DNA of 64,000 bases from Wuchereria bancrofti (GCA_005281725.1 SSBO01000003.1:8508455-8572454), one strand, 5' to 3'. Positions 36,501 through 51,500 are shown, counted from the stretch's first letter. A program made the numbers and translations. The notes: generated by a model not told the origin, from the sequence alone.

Positions 36501-39500
36501 ACTAATTCAAATTGTCAGCATTGTTCATAATTAAATTTAAGGGAAATTTGAGATTGGAATTATTGAGCGAAATGGATCAAATGATTGCACTTTTATCACC
36601 AGATGCAAGTGTTAATACTAATGATAGAGCTTCGTAATTTTTTTTTCAAATCAATTTTTCTTTTTTTTTTTTTTTTTTAATCTTCATAACATGATAGATA
36701 TATGATAAAAAAATTAATAGAAAAGAGAAGTTGCTTATTTTTTTAAAAAAAAATCAATAAGTGAAAAGTTTATTCAGCTAACAAACAATTCATATTTTGA
36801 TATTTTTGATCTCTAATAGTAATTCTTTCGGCAAAATTCTTCTAAATTACATTTAATGTGAAATTTCCACAAAGTGATATCATTTTGTTTTATATTTGTA
36901 TTAAATTTGACAAAGGTTGCATAATTTCAATGCTTATTTTTTCAAAAATTTTTGTTAATAATTAGAAAAAAGTTTTTTTTTTTTTTTATTTTTAGGAAAA
37001 TATCTGCAACAGTAATGTTGCCGAAAAATTACGAATGTTACAATTGTGTGATACGAATTATCTGGCAATCTGTTGAAATTGAAAAAAATTATTCATCATA
37101 TTATTCATGCGCTGATGTTAACATTGTTAATGGTACGTGTAAAAAAAAAAGCATAAAATGACACTGAAAACGGAAAACGGAAATATCCGGTTTGCTTAAC
37201 CGAAATGATATTATGCAGTACTACTGAAAAAGGAAATATCCGATTTCCTCAACTGATATTGAACAATTTCAAAGCAATTCATCGATTTTATAAACTGACT
37301 GTATTCATTGTTAGAATTAATTCAATTTCAAGATTTTTCTTTTGTTACTTTAAAAAGAAAAAAGTGATACAAAAAAGAAGGAAAGGTCTTTTTTTTGCAA
37401 AAAATAAAGTATAAAAAGGAAAAAAAAGAGGAGAAAAGGTAACCTTACTGATGTTTGAAACTGAAATTTGCACATTGAAAAATTAAAATGAGAAAAGGAA
37501 GGAAAAAACTGACCCATGTAATTAACAAAACCATTAACCGAAATGTTATGTCTTTGTTTCTTTTTTTGAACTTTGAATTAAGAAACGGAATTTTTCCTTT
37601 TTCATTTTTTTTCTCTGTCAAAAAAGCTACAAAAAAAATTACAAAAATTTTAAAATTTATCAATAAATATAAATGGAAGAGAAATATTGTCATATATTAA
37701 ATGAAAAATTTTTCATGCTAGCTACTGTTTTTTTTTTCTTTGTTTTAATAAATTTGGAACAAAAATCCATCCAATTTCATATTTTCTATTTTATGCTTTC
37801 TGTTTTTTGAATATACGATTTTTTTTTTTGCATATTTTTTGAATTTTTCTGAATTTAGCTAATAATTTTGAGGTAAATATTTTCATATTTTTTAAAATTT
37901 CTTGATTTAAAAAGGTAATGAAAAAAATATATTTAATAATATTAAAATTTGATTATAGTAAGTGTGAAATTAACAATTTTAATTTCATTGAAATTTTTTC
38001 TATTATATTTTAGGTGTTAATTATTTTAAAATTTTTAGAAATCCCAGATGGTGATACATGTTTGGGTAATGGAAATCGAAAATACGGAATATGTGAATGT
38101 AATGCATATTCATTCGGTGATAATTGTCAATATCATGGTATTCTATTGCTATTTATTATTTAAAATTATTTAATCAATTTCACTTTATTATATTTTCATT
38201 ATTGAAATTAATTTATTGAGTATTAGTTAATTTAGCTGTATATAAATGGTAATTTTTAGAAATATTATTATTGAGATAAAAAAAAAATTTAGTTGAATGC
38301 AATCAAACGTTGTAATAATTTTTTTAAATAATTACTAAAACAATTTAACAATTACTCTGTGATATGCATAGTTTAATAGTTTTCAATTTTTAATACATCA
38401 AATGTAAGAAAATTATGATATGCTTTTGACAACCTTTTACATTTATTCGTATTGAAATTTGTTTAAAATTATTAAATAGTTTCAAAATATTTAATCAGCA
38501 TGAAATTTGTGCAAATTTTCTTTCTTACTATTTTATTAAGCTCATAGTAGTTTGATGAAAATTTTTGTGTTCAATATTTAGATTTAATTATTTAAGCAAA
38601 TTAATTTTTTGATATAATTAGCAATTTTTATGTTTTCTTTTCACTTTTTTTTTTTTACAGATGAATGTATAAATGACAAAGATTGCAACAGCCATGGAAG
38701 ATGTATTACATTCTCAAATGATGTCACAGCAATAAAACAATGCTTTTGTCAACGAGGTTATTTCGGAAGAATGTGTCAACATGGTACAGTATTTCTTCTT
38801 TTTTTTTTTTCATTCATTTTAATCGTTTTATAATTTACAGTAATCCCCGCAAATGATATATTCATACAATTAATTTTATATAAAAATTCTCATATAGGAA
38901 ATGAATTATTTTTGGAAATGAATATGCGAGAATTTTAAAATAAATATGAAATATTTAAATTTTAAGTACGACTTACATTAAAATATTATTTTATCAAATT
39001 TCTAAAATTTTTTACTGTAGAAATCACATTTTACGTCTAAAATATGGTTTATTTTTCTATTCAAAATATATTATTTGATTTTGATACGAATGTTTTGACA
39101 TGAAAATTATGAAATATTTAAAATTTAAAATTTGTATGGTATTGATAATGAAAATTTGACAATAACAGATACCTTTTTTATTATTGTTGTTGTTATTGTC
39201 ATCTATTAAATATTTGCAAGTAAAATTCTGACAATTTAATTTCGATTGTTTATTCTTTATTACAACTAAAATTATCAGTATTACTATTTTAAGATAATTC
39301 AAAGAATATAATTTTTTAAACTCCTATTTATTCAATCTAAAAAAATTAATTTATTCCCTCTAAAAAATGTCATTACCAGAAGAAAAATTTTCTCATATAG
39401 CATATGAATTTATTAGCAAATAATTTATAAATTATTTTTAAAACAGCTTAAAATATCAACTTTCAATAAATTTCAATTATTATAAATATTTATTATTATT

Positions 39501-42500
39501 TATTAATATTACTGAAAAATATTTCATCAACAGAATGAGCACTCATCATTTATCAATTAAAATTAAATTTCATTACATATAGTAAAAATGCTGAATTTAT
39601 TAAAAGCATAAAGTGTACGAATAGAATTTTTATAATTTAATTACACAATTATATTCTTTTATATGAAATATTGTTGATAATTTGATAATTAAATAAATTT
39701 TTTTTTTTTAGTATCACAGAGTTTTACGGATGATTCAGAATTTGTTCCATCATTGTATCATATGGAACAGGTTGGAAAGGATAATGATAAAATTTATTGG
39801 AGGATATTACAGGTTGGATATTATCATATCATTCTATAACTGATAAATTATCAATTAAATAAATGAAAATTTACTCCGACAATAAGTATTGCTATTTCTA
39901 AAACTATATTAAGCTATAAAATAGATTGAATCTACTCATAGAAATAATTTAAACTATAAACGAATAAAAGATTAAAATTATCTGTGTCATAAATTTAAAT
40001 CGTGTGTAATTTAAATTATATATGAATTAATTAATTAAAAATGATCTGTATTTGTTATCATAGATAATTAATATTTTCAGTGATAATAATGGACAATTTT
40101 TCTTTTCTAACAACTAAATTTTAAATTTGTTATAAATCAGCCAAATTAATTTACTGTAATTATATACTAATTATCATTTCTTTCTTCCGTTTTATATCAA
40201 TGCAATCATTTTGTTAAATTAAATTTTCTTCTATTTCAAATTTAATAAATATAAACATTAGTTGCAGTATTTATTTTCATTTTATACTAACTTTTTTTTC
40301 GAAACAATATTTTTTTCTCTCTCTCTCAAAATATCATTTATTAAGCTGTTTTGTTACTTCTGAAAAAGAGTTTTTTTTTCTTTTTTTTTGAAATAATTTA
40401 ATATTGCACCGTTTCGATTTAATAAATTTAAACAGTGCAAGAATTAAACTTTCATTTACAGAAATAATTACAGCTATTTATTTATTTGTTAATATTATTT
40501 GCAATGAATTTAATGCAATATATTTAAAATGTAAATTATATTAAATAAATAAAACTAGTAGTACATGAATAATTTACAGTCATTAAATAATATTTAATTT
40601 TATATTTATTTTGATTACTTGTATTTCCGCATGATTACATTTCATCCTTTACCTTCTTCTCTCTCTTTTTTTTCGTTTTTTGTTTTTTTTTTTTTTTTTG
40701 ATTTGTTTCTATTTCCGAATGAAATAGAATGAAATTTACTCATGGATAATTGAATTTTTGAGTTTTTTTTTTTCCCATTTCCTTTTCAGTATCAATTAAA
40801 ATACTAATTTTCTTTTCGATATTTTTTCTTCAAATTCTTTCGTTTTCTCTTATTTTTTTCTTTTTAAAGTTTACATTGAAATTATTTATTTTAAAGATTG
40901 CATTTAAATTAAACAATATCATCCGATAAAACAATTTCTTTGTATTCAAAATTGATGAAATAGTTAAATTTTAAATAGGTGTAATAATTTCTTTGCTATC
41001 TAATTTGATGAAATAACTAAATTCAAAATAATATCGCTTGTTAAAAATCTTTTTTGCTATAGAAATTTGATGGTGAAATTTGATTAAATTTTAACTATTA
41101 TAAGGAAGGATTAATTTTACTATAATGAATGGTATAGTAATACTTTAGCTGTAACAGTTAATTCATAACATTATGGAATTTTGTTATTTCAAAATGATAT
41201 GAATTAGGTTAAATTATAGAAATTTTAAAACCTTGACCGATATTTGAAGTAATTTATTGCAATATTCTCTTCCTTATCATATGCTTTTCGATCTTTTCCG
41301 ATACATTGTTTACATCAAATACCGCCACATTTTATCGTTCCCCAAAACATTGTCACATCAATTCCGTCCCATTCCTCGTATCTCATTCATAAATGATTGA
41401 TGAAATATTAATCATTTTACCATATATATGCAATTGAATTTATCTTATCATATTATCAGCAACACAGAAATGAATAGTAATTCATTATTTGAAGTTTAAT
41501 TAATATTGGAATAAAATTTAAGTAAAAATTAAAAGATTTAAAGAGAAAAAAAGAAAGGAGAAAAAGAGACGAAAAGTCTTACATGTTAACAATTATTATA
41601 TAAAAATTTCAAAAAAAAAAAAAAAAGAAAAATGAAAAAAGAAAAAGGAAAATGAATTGATGAGATTTGCAGAAATATTTTCCATAAGATGAAAAATAAA
41701 ATAAGTTAATGATTAATGATTAATTTAAACTTTCAAATATTACAATTTATTATTATTATAGCATTTGGCAAAATTATAACAAATGTATAATTTTTTATTG
41801 ATTATTGCAATACAAATAATTAATAATAATTGATAATAAGAAATGTTAATTTATATTTAACATTTTTATATATTTTGGAATTAATTTTGAAAATTTCATT
41901 CTTTTTTACATTATGCATAGATTTGAAGGAAGAAAAGAAAAGAACAAAAAACAAAACAAAACAATTTATGATTAAAAAAAAAACAAAACAATTTAAAATT
42001 GGAAAAACCTTCATTAAATAGATAATTTAGATTTAAATTTTGAGCATAAAAGAAGTTAAAAATTATTATTTAAAGTTACATTGTTTAATCTTTATTATTA
42101 TTATTATCAATTTTTATTAATTATTATTTTTATTAGCAAAAGGATAATTGTTCAAAATAGTGATTTGTTTACAGTATGTATTAATTATTCATTTTGAAAT
42201 ATTCAACGAATTTTTCAATTTAAGTAACATTTAATATCATTCGTTTGATTAGTGAATTTTACAAATCTCTGTTATGTTTGTTCTTTTTAGAACGAAATTG
42301 AATTTGTATTAAAATTCAAAACTGATTCTTGGATTGGTATTGGTTGGAAACCGAAAAATTCCAATGGATATTGTCCTTTACCGCAGAATTTTGCAAATTT
42401 ACAAGAGAAACCATCGAATGATTTGATGACTACATCATTAACATCAACATTATCATCGTTATCACCATTATCATTATCATCATCGTTATCGTTATCATCA

Positions 42501-45500
42501 TCATCATCATCATTTTTAACATCTCAAATAGCTGCTAATAAACAAAGTGAAACTATCACAAATGAAGTGCTTCCATCTGAATTAGTCAGCGATACTGAAT
42601 CATCAGATAGTCATAGTGTAAAAATTGAAAGTGAGATTTTGAATTTAAAAAAAAAAAAAAAGAAAAAATTGTAAAGTAAACAATCAATTTACTAAAAAGT
42701 CTTTCAAAATTTAGAAACATAACAAATTTAAAAAAAAAAGCAAGTGATTTACCGTATTTTTCATATTAATTTATAGGATTAAGTTGTAAAAAGGTTTATT
42801 TATCATTTCCGACATGTTTCTTATGATTCTTTTTTCTTGTTTAATTACCGGATTAGTCGTTTCGTTTTCTTTTTTTTTTTTCAATTACCGGATATATCGT
42901 AGTAATATAGCTGAATCATATAATTATTCATTTGTTTTTTATTTTTACTTTTCTTTTTTTCAGAAATTTGTCATGAAAATGAAGAATTCTCTCATTGTCC
43001 AGAATTCACTCGACAATGTGAAGCATCTTGTGACTGGACAAGATTTCCGGAAACAATTCCAAATTGTCCGCATACTTGTGGTACACCAAAATGCATCTGT
43101 AAAGAAGGCTTTGTTCGATCAGCAAATGATAATAATACTTGTGTACCATTTCATATTTGTTCTGATGAGGTAAGCAAATGAAGAAAAGATAATTTCATTT
43201 AAAAATTTTCCTTTTTTCTTTTTCTAAAAATAATTGTTTTCTCTTTTTTTTTCTGCTTCTTAGCATATTATATGAAATATTAGCAACTTTTCTTTTTTTT
43301 TGAATTTAAAATGATTTTATTATTTATCTTAAAAGAAAAAAAAAAAAGAAAATGATAACTTATCGTAAAATATGCTAAGAAACAAATTCACAAAATTTTA
43401 ATATAAAATATCTTAGGAATCATAGATTGAAACTTATTTTTCATACACTAAATTTATTTTATTATTTTATCATAGATGAAAATTTATTTTATCATTTTAT
43501 CATAGATGAAAAATTATTTTATCACTTTATTATAGACTGAAATAGAAGAATGTCTAATTAATTCAACTTGGGCAAAATGTGGTATTGCTTGTGAACCAAC
43601 ATGTGAAAATATGTACGATACATCACCTTGTCCAGCAATTTGTGATCAACCAGCCTGTACCTGTGCTGATAATTATGTTAGACATAAGGGAAATTGCATC
43701 TTTTGGGGTGATTGCCCAAGTAAGTTATCATTCATTATCACTACTATCATTATCACCATCACCTCTTACTTAAAATTATAACAAATATTATCACTACTAT
43801 CATTATCACCATCACCTCTTACTTAAAATTATAACAAATATTATCACTACTATCATTATCACTATCACCTCTTAAAATTATAACAAATATTATCACTACT
43901 ATCATTATCACTATCACCTCTTACTTAAAATTATAACAAATATTATCACTACTATCATTATCACCATCACCTCTTACTTAAAATTATAACAAATATTATC
44001 ACTGCTATCATTATCACTATCACCTCTTACTTAAAATTATAACAAATATTATCACTACTATCATTATCACCATCACCTCTTACTTAAAATTATAACAAAT
44101 ATTATCACTGCTATCATTATCACCATCACCTCTTACTTAAAATTATAACAAATATTATCACTGCTATCATTATCACCATCACCTCTTACTTAAAATTATA
44201 ACAAATATTATCACTACTATCATTATCACCATCACCTCTTACTTAAAATTATAACAAATATTATCACTGCTATCATTATCATCATCACCTCTTACTTAAA
44301 ATTATAACAAATATCACTTTTAAGAAATTTTTACTATCAAATATCTTTTATTTACTAATTTAATTTACATAAAATACCAAATAGAGTTAAATGTTAAAAT
44401 TTAATTTAATTTATATATAATATTAGCTAGAATTAAATGCTAAATTTTAATGAAAATTTCAAAAACAAAAAAAAAAAAAAAAAAACGATAGATAAAATGA
44501 TTATAAAAATAATATTAATTTCAGATCTTGAACAACATTTTCTATCTGATTTATCCACTTCATCATCAGTAAAGAGAACATCTGCAATGAGTAAATTAAT
44601 TCCTACTGAAATGAAATTTAATCATGATAATATTGATCAATTAGAAATAACAACTATAACACCGATTGTAACATTAGCTACAACAAAAACATTAATTGGT
44701 AGTTTAACTTGTGGCATTAATGAAACAATTAACGAATGTGGTCGAGCTTGTGAAATAAATTGTAACAATGTAAGTTTAACTTAAACAATTTATTATCAAA
44801 ATTTTAAATTTTAAAATTTACATAATTCAATATAATACTACACAATATCAAGCAATCAATAATAATAATAGTAATAATAATGATAGTAATAATTTAAAAG
44901 TTTAAATTTAATAAAACTTTTTAAGATTTTTTTTTTTTGTTTAATCCCTCTTATTAGATAATATTATATGTATAATTTAGTTTAGCTGATAACATTTATC
45001 ATTTGCATTTATTTTAAAATATCAAAAATTATTTTTTTTCTTGTTTTTGTTATTGCATTTAAAAGGAGAAAAAAAAATGATAAAATTAATCAAAGCTATT
45101 TGATGAATTGCAGGTGTATTCTCGAGAAAAATGTACGCGATGTTATCGTCCTGCATGTGCATGCATTCATGGTTATGCACGAATTGATGATCGATGTATT
45201 TATCGAGCTGATTGCCCACGTGAAAGTAAGTATTACTTTTTATTTCCTACTTTCTTATTAAATTTATATTTAAGATAATAAATTAATTATAATATTACAC
45301 TTTTTTTTTTCTGTTAGATTTAAATAAAAAATAAAATTGTAAAATGTTAAATTTTCGAAGAAACTTTTAAAAAGAAGGAAAAATGTGAAATTTTTTAAAG
45401 TTTTTTATATTCAAATTTTTAATAAAACTTTCAAATTATTCCTTATAGTTTCTTCCTATTTTCTTAGATCATCGTTTATCATATCATCATAATCGGCAAC

Positions 45501-48500
45501 CTAATCATTCATCAGTACTACGATCATTGAAAACATCGATGACAAATGGCGCAGAATATTTGTCAGATGGAATAGACTCGATAAATTCATCTCTAAAATT
45601 ATCAAATAGAAATGGAAATGAAATACATCAATTGAATTTAGCTGATACTACAGCAATTGTTGATGATACAAATATCGAATTACAAAATATTTCTAATCCA
45701 AAATTTACACATTTATTAGAATCTGGTACGTTTATTTTTTTTTTGAAAACTTAAGTTTAGTATTTATTTCCAAAAAAAAAGCCAATATTTTATTTTAATT
45801 ATTTGTTATTTAATTCAACTGACTAATTGACTTTAAAAAAAATCAATATTTTAAACAAAGAAATCGATCAAACTAAAAGTGGCAAGAAAAGAAATCAATG
45901 ATTTTTGCTATATTTGATATTAATTGATTTTGTCACCTCAGTTAATATATATTTCTCTTTCTTTCTTTCTTTCTTTTTCCTTTAAATTTTAATATTTTAG
46001 GAGTTGCTGGTGATGTTTGTTATGGTGATTGGCGTTGGCCACCTGGATGTCGTGATTGTGATTATCGTATTTCATGGAATTACCTGGATGATACTGATGA
46101 AATTGAATTTTCAATTGAAACACGTGCACCATCAAATTGGTGGACAGGTGTTGGTTTTTCACCTACCGGTACAATGGTAAATTTTGATTGCTTATCTTTA
46201 TTTACAAAAAAAAATATCTCTAATCACTGATAATATTAATTAATCTTCAACTTATCACTAATAATTATGTATGAGATTAATTATAGAATATTAAAACAAA
46301 AATTTTCAAGTTTTAATAAATTTTTTTGGGTGAAAAAATTTTGAAAGTTGAAATATTTCATTTTTTATGATTTTTTTTTTTTTTTTTGTTTAAGGTTGAA
46401 GCTGATATTATTATTGTAAAAAGTCGAAATGGTGAATTATCATTGCATGATATGTATAGTACAGAATATGGCGTACCACGTGAAGATAGTAAACAAGATG
46501 TTTACACGCCAACTGTAATTGGAACGCACGTTAATGGCGTACTAAGGGTACAATTTACACGGAAACGTGATACTGGTGATCGAAAAGCTGATCATCATTT
46601 TTCGGAAACTAATTGTTACAAATTTTTATTCCCAGTTTCTGGTGGACGATTAGAACCGGTACGCATTTAAATTAATTTTTCATTCTAAAGTCTATTCATT
46701 TTTTTTTAAATTTCTTTCATTAAATCCTTCTAAATTTTTAAATTATACATTGAATTAGATTATTTTGTTCATAAAATTTTGGTAATTTTGAATATTTTAA
46801 CATTAAATGTTTGTTTTACGTAAAACAGAAACAAATTGATGACTTAAAAAAGTTCAATTTACATCAGTTTTCAAAATTAAAATCCTATGCGCTTAAATGT
46901 GTTTTTTAATATACCCAAAATAATACTATGCTAGAATAGTGAAACTTTCTGTCAACAAAAAGAAAATGAAAAATGTTAGAAATATTTAAATTAATAATTT
47001 ACCGTCAATTTGTCCATTGTTTCAATGTAATCGAAAATGATTTTAATCATTATTAATTAATTGTTACTCCAAACAATTAGTTGTAAATTGTTACTCAAAT
47101 AATTAAATGAGAAAGATTTTTTCGAAATTTTTAAAAATTTCCTTTCTTTTTTCAAAATGCAAAATTTTGCTTTTTTATTTAAGAATGGCCAATTATCAAA
47201 GCATATTAATATACCACATGTATCAGAGAATAAAATTTGCATTCAAAGTTGTATTGCGCCACAAAATCTTCAAGGTGAGACTTTTTTTTTTCTTTTTTTG
47301 ATTTTCTTTTATTCGTAATTTAATAAATTATAATGATAATTGCAGACTTAAGTTCATTTATTTGATATTATAAATGTTAAAAAATTAAATATGAAAATAC
47401 TGCAATGAGTACTTTAATGTAATTAGCATTTATAAATTATTAAATTACAAATAAAAAGAAAAATTATTGAAATTAAATTAAATTAACGAACTTTCTTCCT
47501 TCCTAATTTGAGAACGTAAAAAAGGACAAGAAAATAAAAACTAAAGCAAAAAAAAAAAAACAAAAAAATTGGTAGATGATGTTAAAAAATTATATTTATG
47601 AATAAAATGTGAAATTTGTATTAATTTTAATTAATACTAAATTGCCACAAAAAAAAAAATTGAGCTAAAAAGAAAAATTTTTAATTAGATTTAATTTTAG
47701 CCATTGGTTCATGTGAAACCGAATATCGTTATCCGGCAGGTTGTAGTGGTACTGCATGCGATTATATTGCTAAATGGGAATATAGCATGGCAAGAAAAGA
47801 TGTAAAATTCGAAATTTCATCAAAAGAATTAGGTCGTTGGACCGGAATTGGCTTTTCTCGAGATGGTCAAATGGCAAATTCTGATATGTATATCGGATGG
47901 GTATTTGAAGGTAAAGCATATGTTACGGATCGATTTGCATATGGTCGTCAACTTCCAGCAATTGATCCGGCTGATCGTCAAGATATTTATGAAATTAGCG
48001 GTAAAGCAGAGGATGATATTCAGGTTTATTTGTTCATTTTTCTTTTTTTTTTAATAATGTTATATTTTTAATAATTATTTAAAAAAAAAAAAAATTGTTC
48101 AAAAAACTATATAGCAAGTAAAATACTACTGAATAAGTAAAAATATTATTTAAAAAAAGAAAAAAATATTCAAAAATTTTACTAATCTTATATAATCAAA
48201 TAAAAAATTAAGGAATAAGTAAGAACATTAATTTAAAATTATATTATTAAAAAAAAAATTTAAAAACTTTTCAAAAAAACTTTTAAAAAAATTTAAAAAA
48301 CAAAAAATTATTCAAAAATTCGCTGAACTATAATAATAAATAAACTATTAATGAATGAATACAAATATTAATTTTTAATAAAAATTCAAAATTTACTAAT
48401 ATTATGGAGTTAAATAAAATGAATAAGAAAAAATATTAATTTTTTTAAAAAAAAAAAATCATTCAAAAATTATTTATTATTATTTCAATTTGTAGACAAT

Positions 48501-51500
48501 AACATTCCGTCGAAAGGTATTACCAGCTGATACAATTACCGATTTTCCACTCAATATATGCTACTATTTTTTATTTCCTGTTGGTGGTGGACGTGTTTTA
48601 GCACGGAAAAGTCAAGATTTTCAAAATGCTAAAACACCAATCGGTTATCATGACCTTTATCAACCTAAAATTTCACGTACTAAAATTTGCATATGTGATC
48701 AGGTAATTTATTTATTTAAACAAATCTAATTTTTTATATGTATTAGAATATGTAATTTTGTTCAATATTGGTTTAAACTTAAAATTTCGTTAAAAAATTT
48801 CTGATATATTTTCATTACTTTTTTTTTTCCATTAACAGTCTTATTCTTTTCAATCATACTTTACTGAATAACTCATCGAAATTATACCTTATTGAATCAC
48901 TTACTTGAAATCATTCACCGAGCTATCTTTCTACTGAATCACTCCCGAATCATTTTTCACCGAATCATCCTTCAGAATCATACCTTACTCGAAATCATAC
49001 TTTAGAATTATACCTTACTCGAAATCATACTTCAGAATTATACCTTACTCGAAATCATACTTTAGAATAGAATCATACCTTACTCGAAATCATACTTCAG
49101 AATCATACCTTACTCGAAATCATACTTCAGAATCATACCTTACTCGAAATCATACTTCAGAATCATACCTTACTCGAAATCATACTTCAGAATCATACCT
49201 TACTCGAAATCATACTTCAGAATCATACCTTACTCGAAATCATACTTCAGAATCATACCTTACTCGAAATCATACTTTAGAATNNNNNNNNNNNNNNNNN
49301 NNNNNNNNNNNNNNNNNNNNNNNNNNNNNNNNNNNNNNNNNNNNNNNNNNNNNNNNNNNNNNNNNNNNNNNNNNNNNNNNNNNNNNNNNNNNNNNNNNNN
49401 NNNNNNNNNNNNNNNNNNNNNNNNNNNNNNNNNNNNNNNNNNNNNNNNNNNNNNNNNNNNNNNNNNNNNNNNNNNNNNNCTTCAGAATCATACCTTACTC
49501 GAAATCATACTTTAGAATCATACCTTACTCGAAATCATACTTTAGAATCATACCTTACTCGAAATCATACTTTAGAATCATACCTTACTCGAAATCATAC
49601 TTTAGAATCATACCTTACTCGAAATCATACTTTAGAATCATACCTTACTCGAAATCATACTTTAGAATCATACCTTACTCGAAATCATACTTCAGAATCA
49701 TACCTTACTCGAAATCATACTTTAGAATCATACCTTACTCGAAATCATACTTCAGAATCATACCTTACTTAACCACTACTCGAAATATTGTTTCATTGAA
49801 TTATCCTTCAAAGTTATACCTTATCGAATCATTCTTCAGAATCATTTTTACTAAATTACCCTTTGCAATGATAACTTTACTTAATCGTTCTTTGGAAATA
49901 AGTGAAAAAAAAAATTAAAGAAAATAGACAACAGAATGTAACGGAATAGTTAATTGATTATAAAATATAATTACATTCATTAATAATGGGAGATAAGCCA
50001 ATCTGAGCTATTTTTTAATTTGAATTAAATTCAAACTGAAATAATTGTGAAAATTTTTTCTTTTCAGAATGGTGTATCAATTGCTTCTGATGATGGACCA
50101 CCAGCAGTTCGAAATCGTCGTCGAATAAATCAAATGGAAATGTCAACTCGTTTACGACGACAATCGCAAGATCCATTTGAAATTCAAATCGATCCTTTTT
50201 CAGGAATTGATAAAGGCATATATTATTTGTATCATAAATATATTACATTTAAATATTCTAAATTATAATGTAAAATTGAATGTAAACATAAAAATTTGTG
50301 ATAATTCAAATCAAATTATAATAAAAATAATTTCATAATCAAAAAACAGAACTTATATTTCTAATATCATTTATAATTTTTGTTGTAAACTTAAAATACA
50401 ATATTTTCGGATAAATTAAAATGTAACAGGTAATATTGTGAAAATGTAGGTTATATATATATGAATTTAGGAATTACAAAGTAATGTTTCTCTTTTTTAA
50501 AAAAAAGAAAAAAAAAAACTGAAATTTTTAGTATCAGAACAAGATTCTCCAATTGAGGAAAATATCTCGAAATTGGAAAATGGAAATTTACCAGCTCATT
50601 TGTCATTTGAAATCGAGCAACCTGTTACTGTGACTGATACTACTTCAAATTCAATTGATCATACGATGACTGATAAAAGTAATATTCTTTTATTAATATC
50701 ATTAAGTAATTATTAGGTAAGTAATAAAGTATTCTTTCATTAACATCATTAAGTAAAGTAGTAATTATTTTATGCCACATTTTATGTATTTTAGTGACTA
50801 CATCCGAAATTATGGAATGGAAATTAAAAACAGAATCAAAACTATCAACACTTCCATTTGCTGATGCAACTACTCATTTAGATATATCTAAATCGGAATC
50901 AAAATCAGAAATCATAATTGATGAATCAAAATTAGAATCAAAATCAATTTCACAACAATTAAAACAAATAAGAAATGAGGAAAAATGTATATTTCATATT
51001 ACTCTATCAAATAAAATTTAATTTTCCTTTTTTTTTTTTTGAAAGATTTTTAACATTAAGTTTAAAAAATTGTAAATTTTTTTTTTTAATGAATAAAATT
51101 TGTAGTAGATGATAATCCAATGGATTGTTTTGATATGGTGATAGGAGTGATAATTGATGGCATATCACAAATACGCGATTATTATTCATTTCCACAAATT
51201 ACACCACAATTAGATGAATTTTTTGGTGGAAAAGATTCATTAACTTCAGCAACTGCTTATCAGCAAGATGGCATTACGACGATTATTTTTCGAAAACCAT
51301 TAAAAGGTATGAATTATTTACATTAAAATTTTACAAATTTTAAAATTTTTATCAATTTTGTTTACTCAAAAAAGATGGAAAATTCAATAATGATAGTAAA
51401 TAAATTTAATAAAAAATTCAATAATAATAAATAAATTTAATAAGTGAATTTTTTTTTTCCCCCAAACGTATTACTTTTATCACTTTTTTTTAAAGCATCT

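Larger units (their letters stand above)
33577..37132 (+). other. Exons 1-4: signal peptide and X325/BIM1-like copper-site domain
   Basis: MIWILLLPLAVS is followed by His13. Cleavage after AVS would leave HIRLIYPPTR as the mature N-terminus. Then come PCGG (38-41), TWFHPISHN (His66 and His70) and YSCADV (Cys140-Asp142). The pattern H-x-x-L-x-x-P-x-x-R ... PCGG ... CAD resembles the LPMO-like X325 family of copper-binding secreted or GPI-anchored proteins, where the N-terminal His amino group, a second His and an Asp hold Cu. The family assignment is from memory of motifs and not from a search. The domain spans four exons and about 135 residues, usual for the family. Confidence 0.6.

Noticed and set aside
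43727..44315. CRISPR-like regular array
   Set aside because: The units are contiguous 53-bp tandem copies without unique spacers, inside an intron of a eukaryotic gene.
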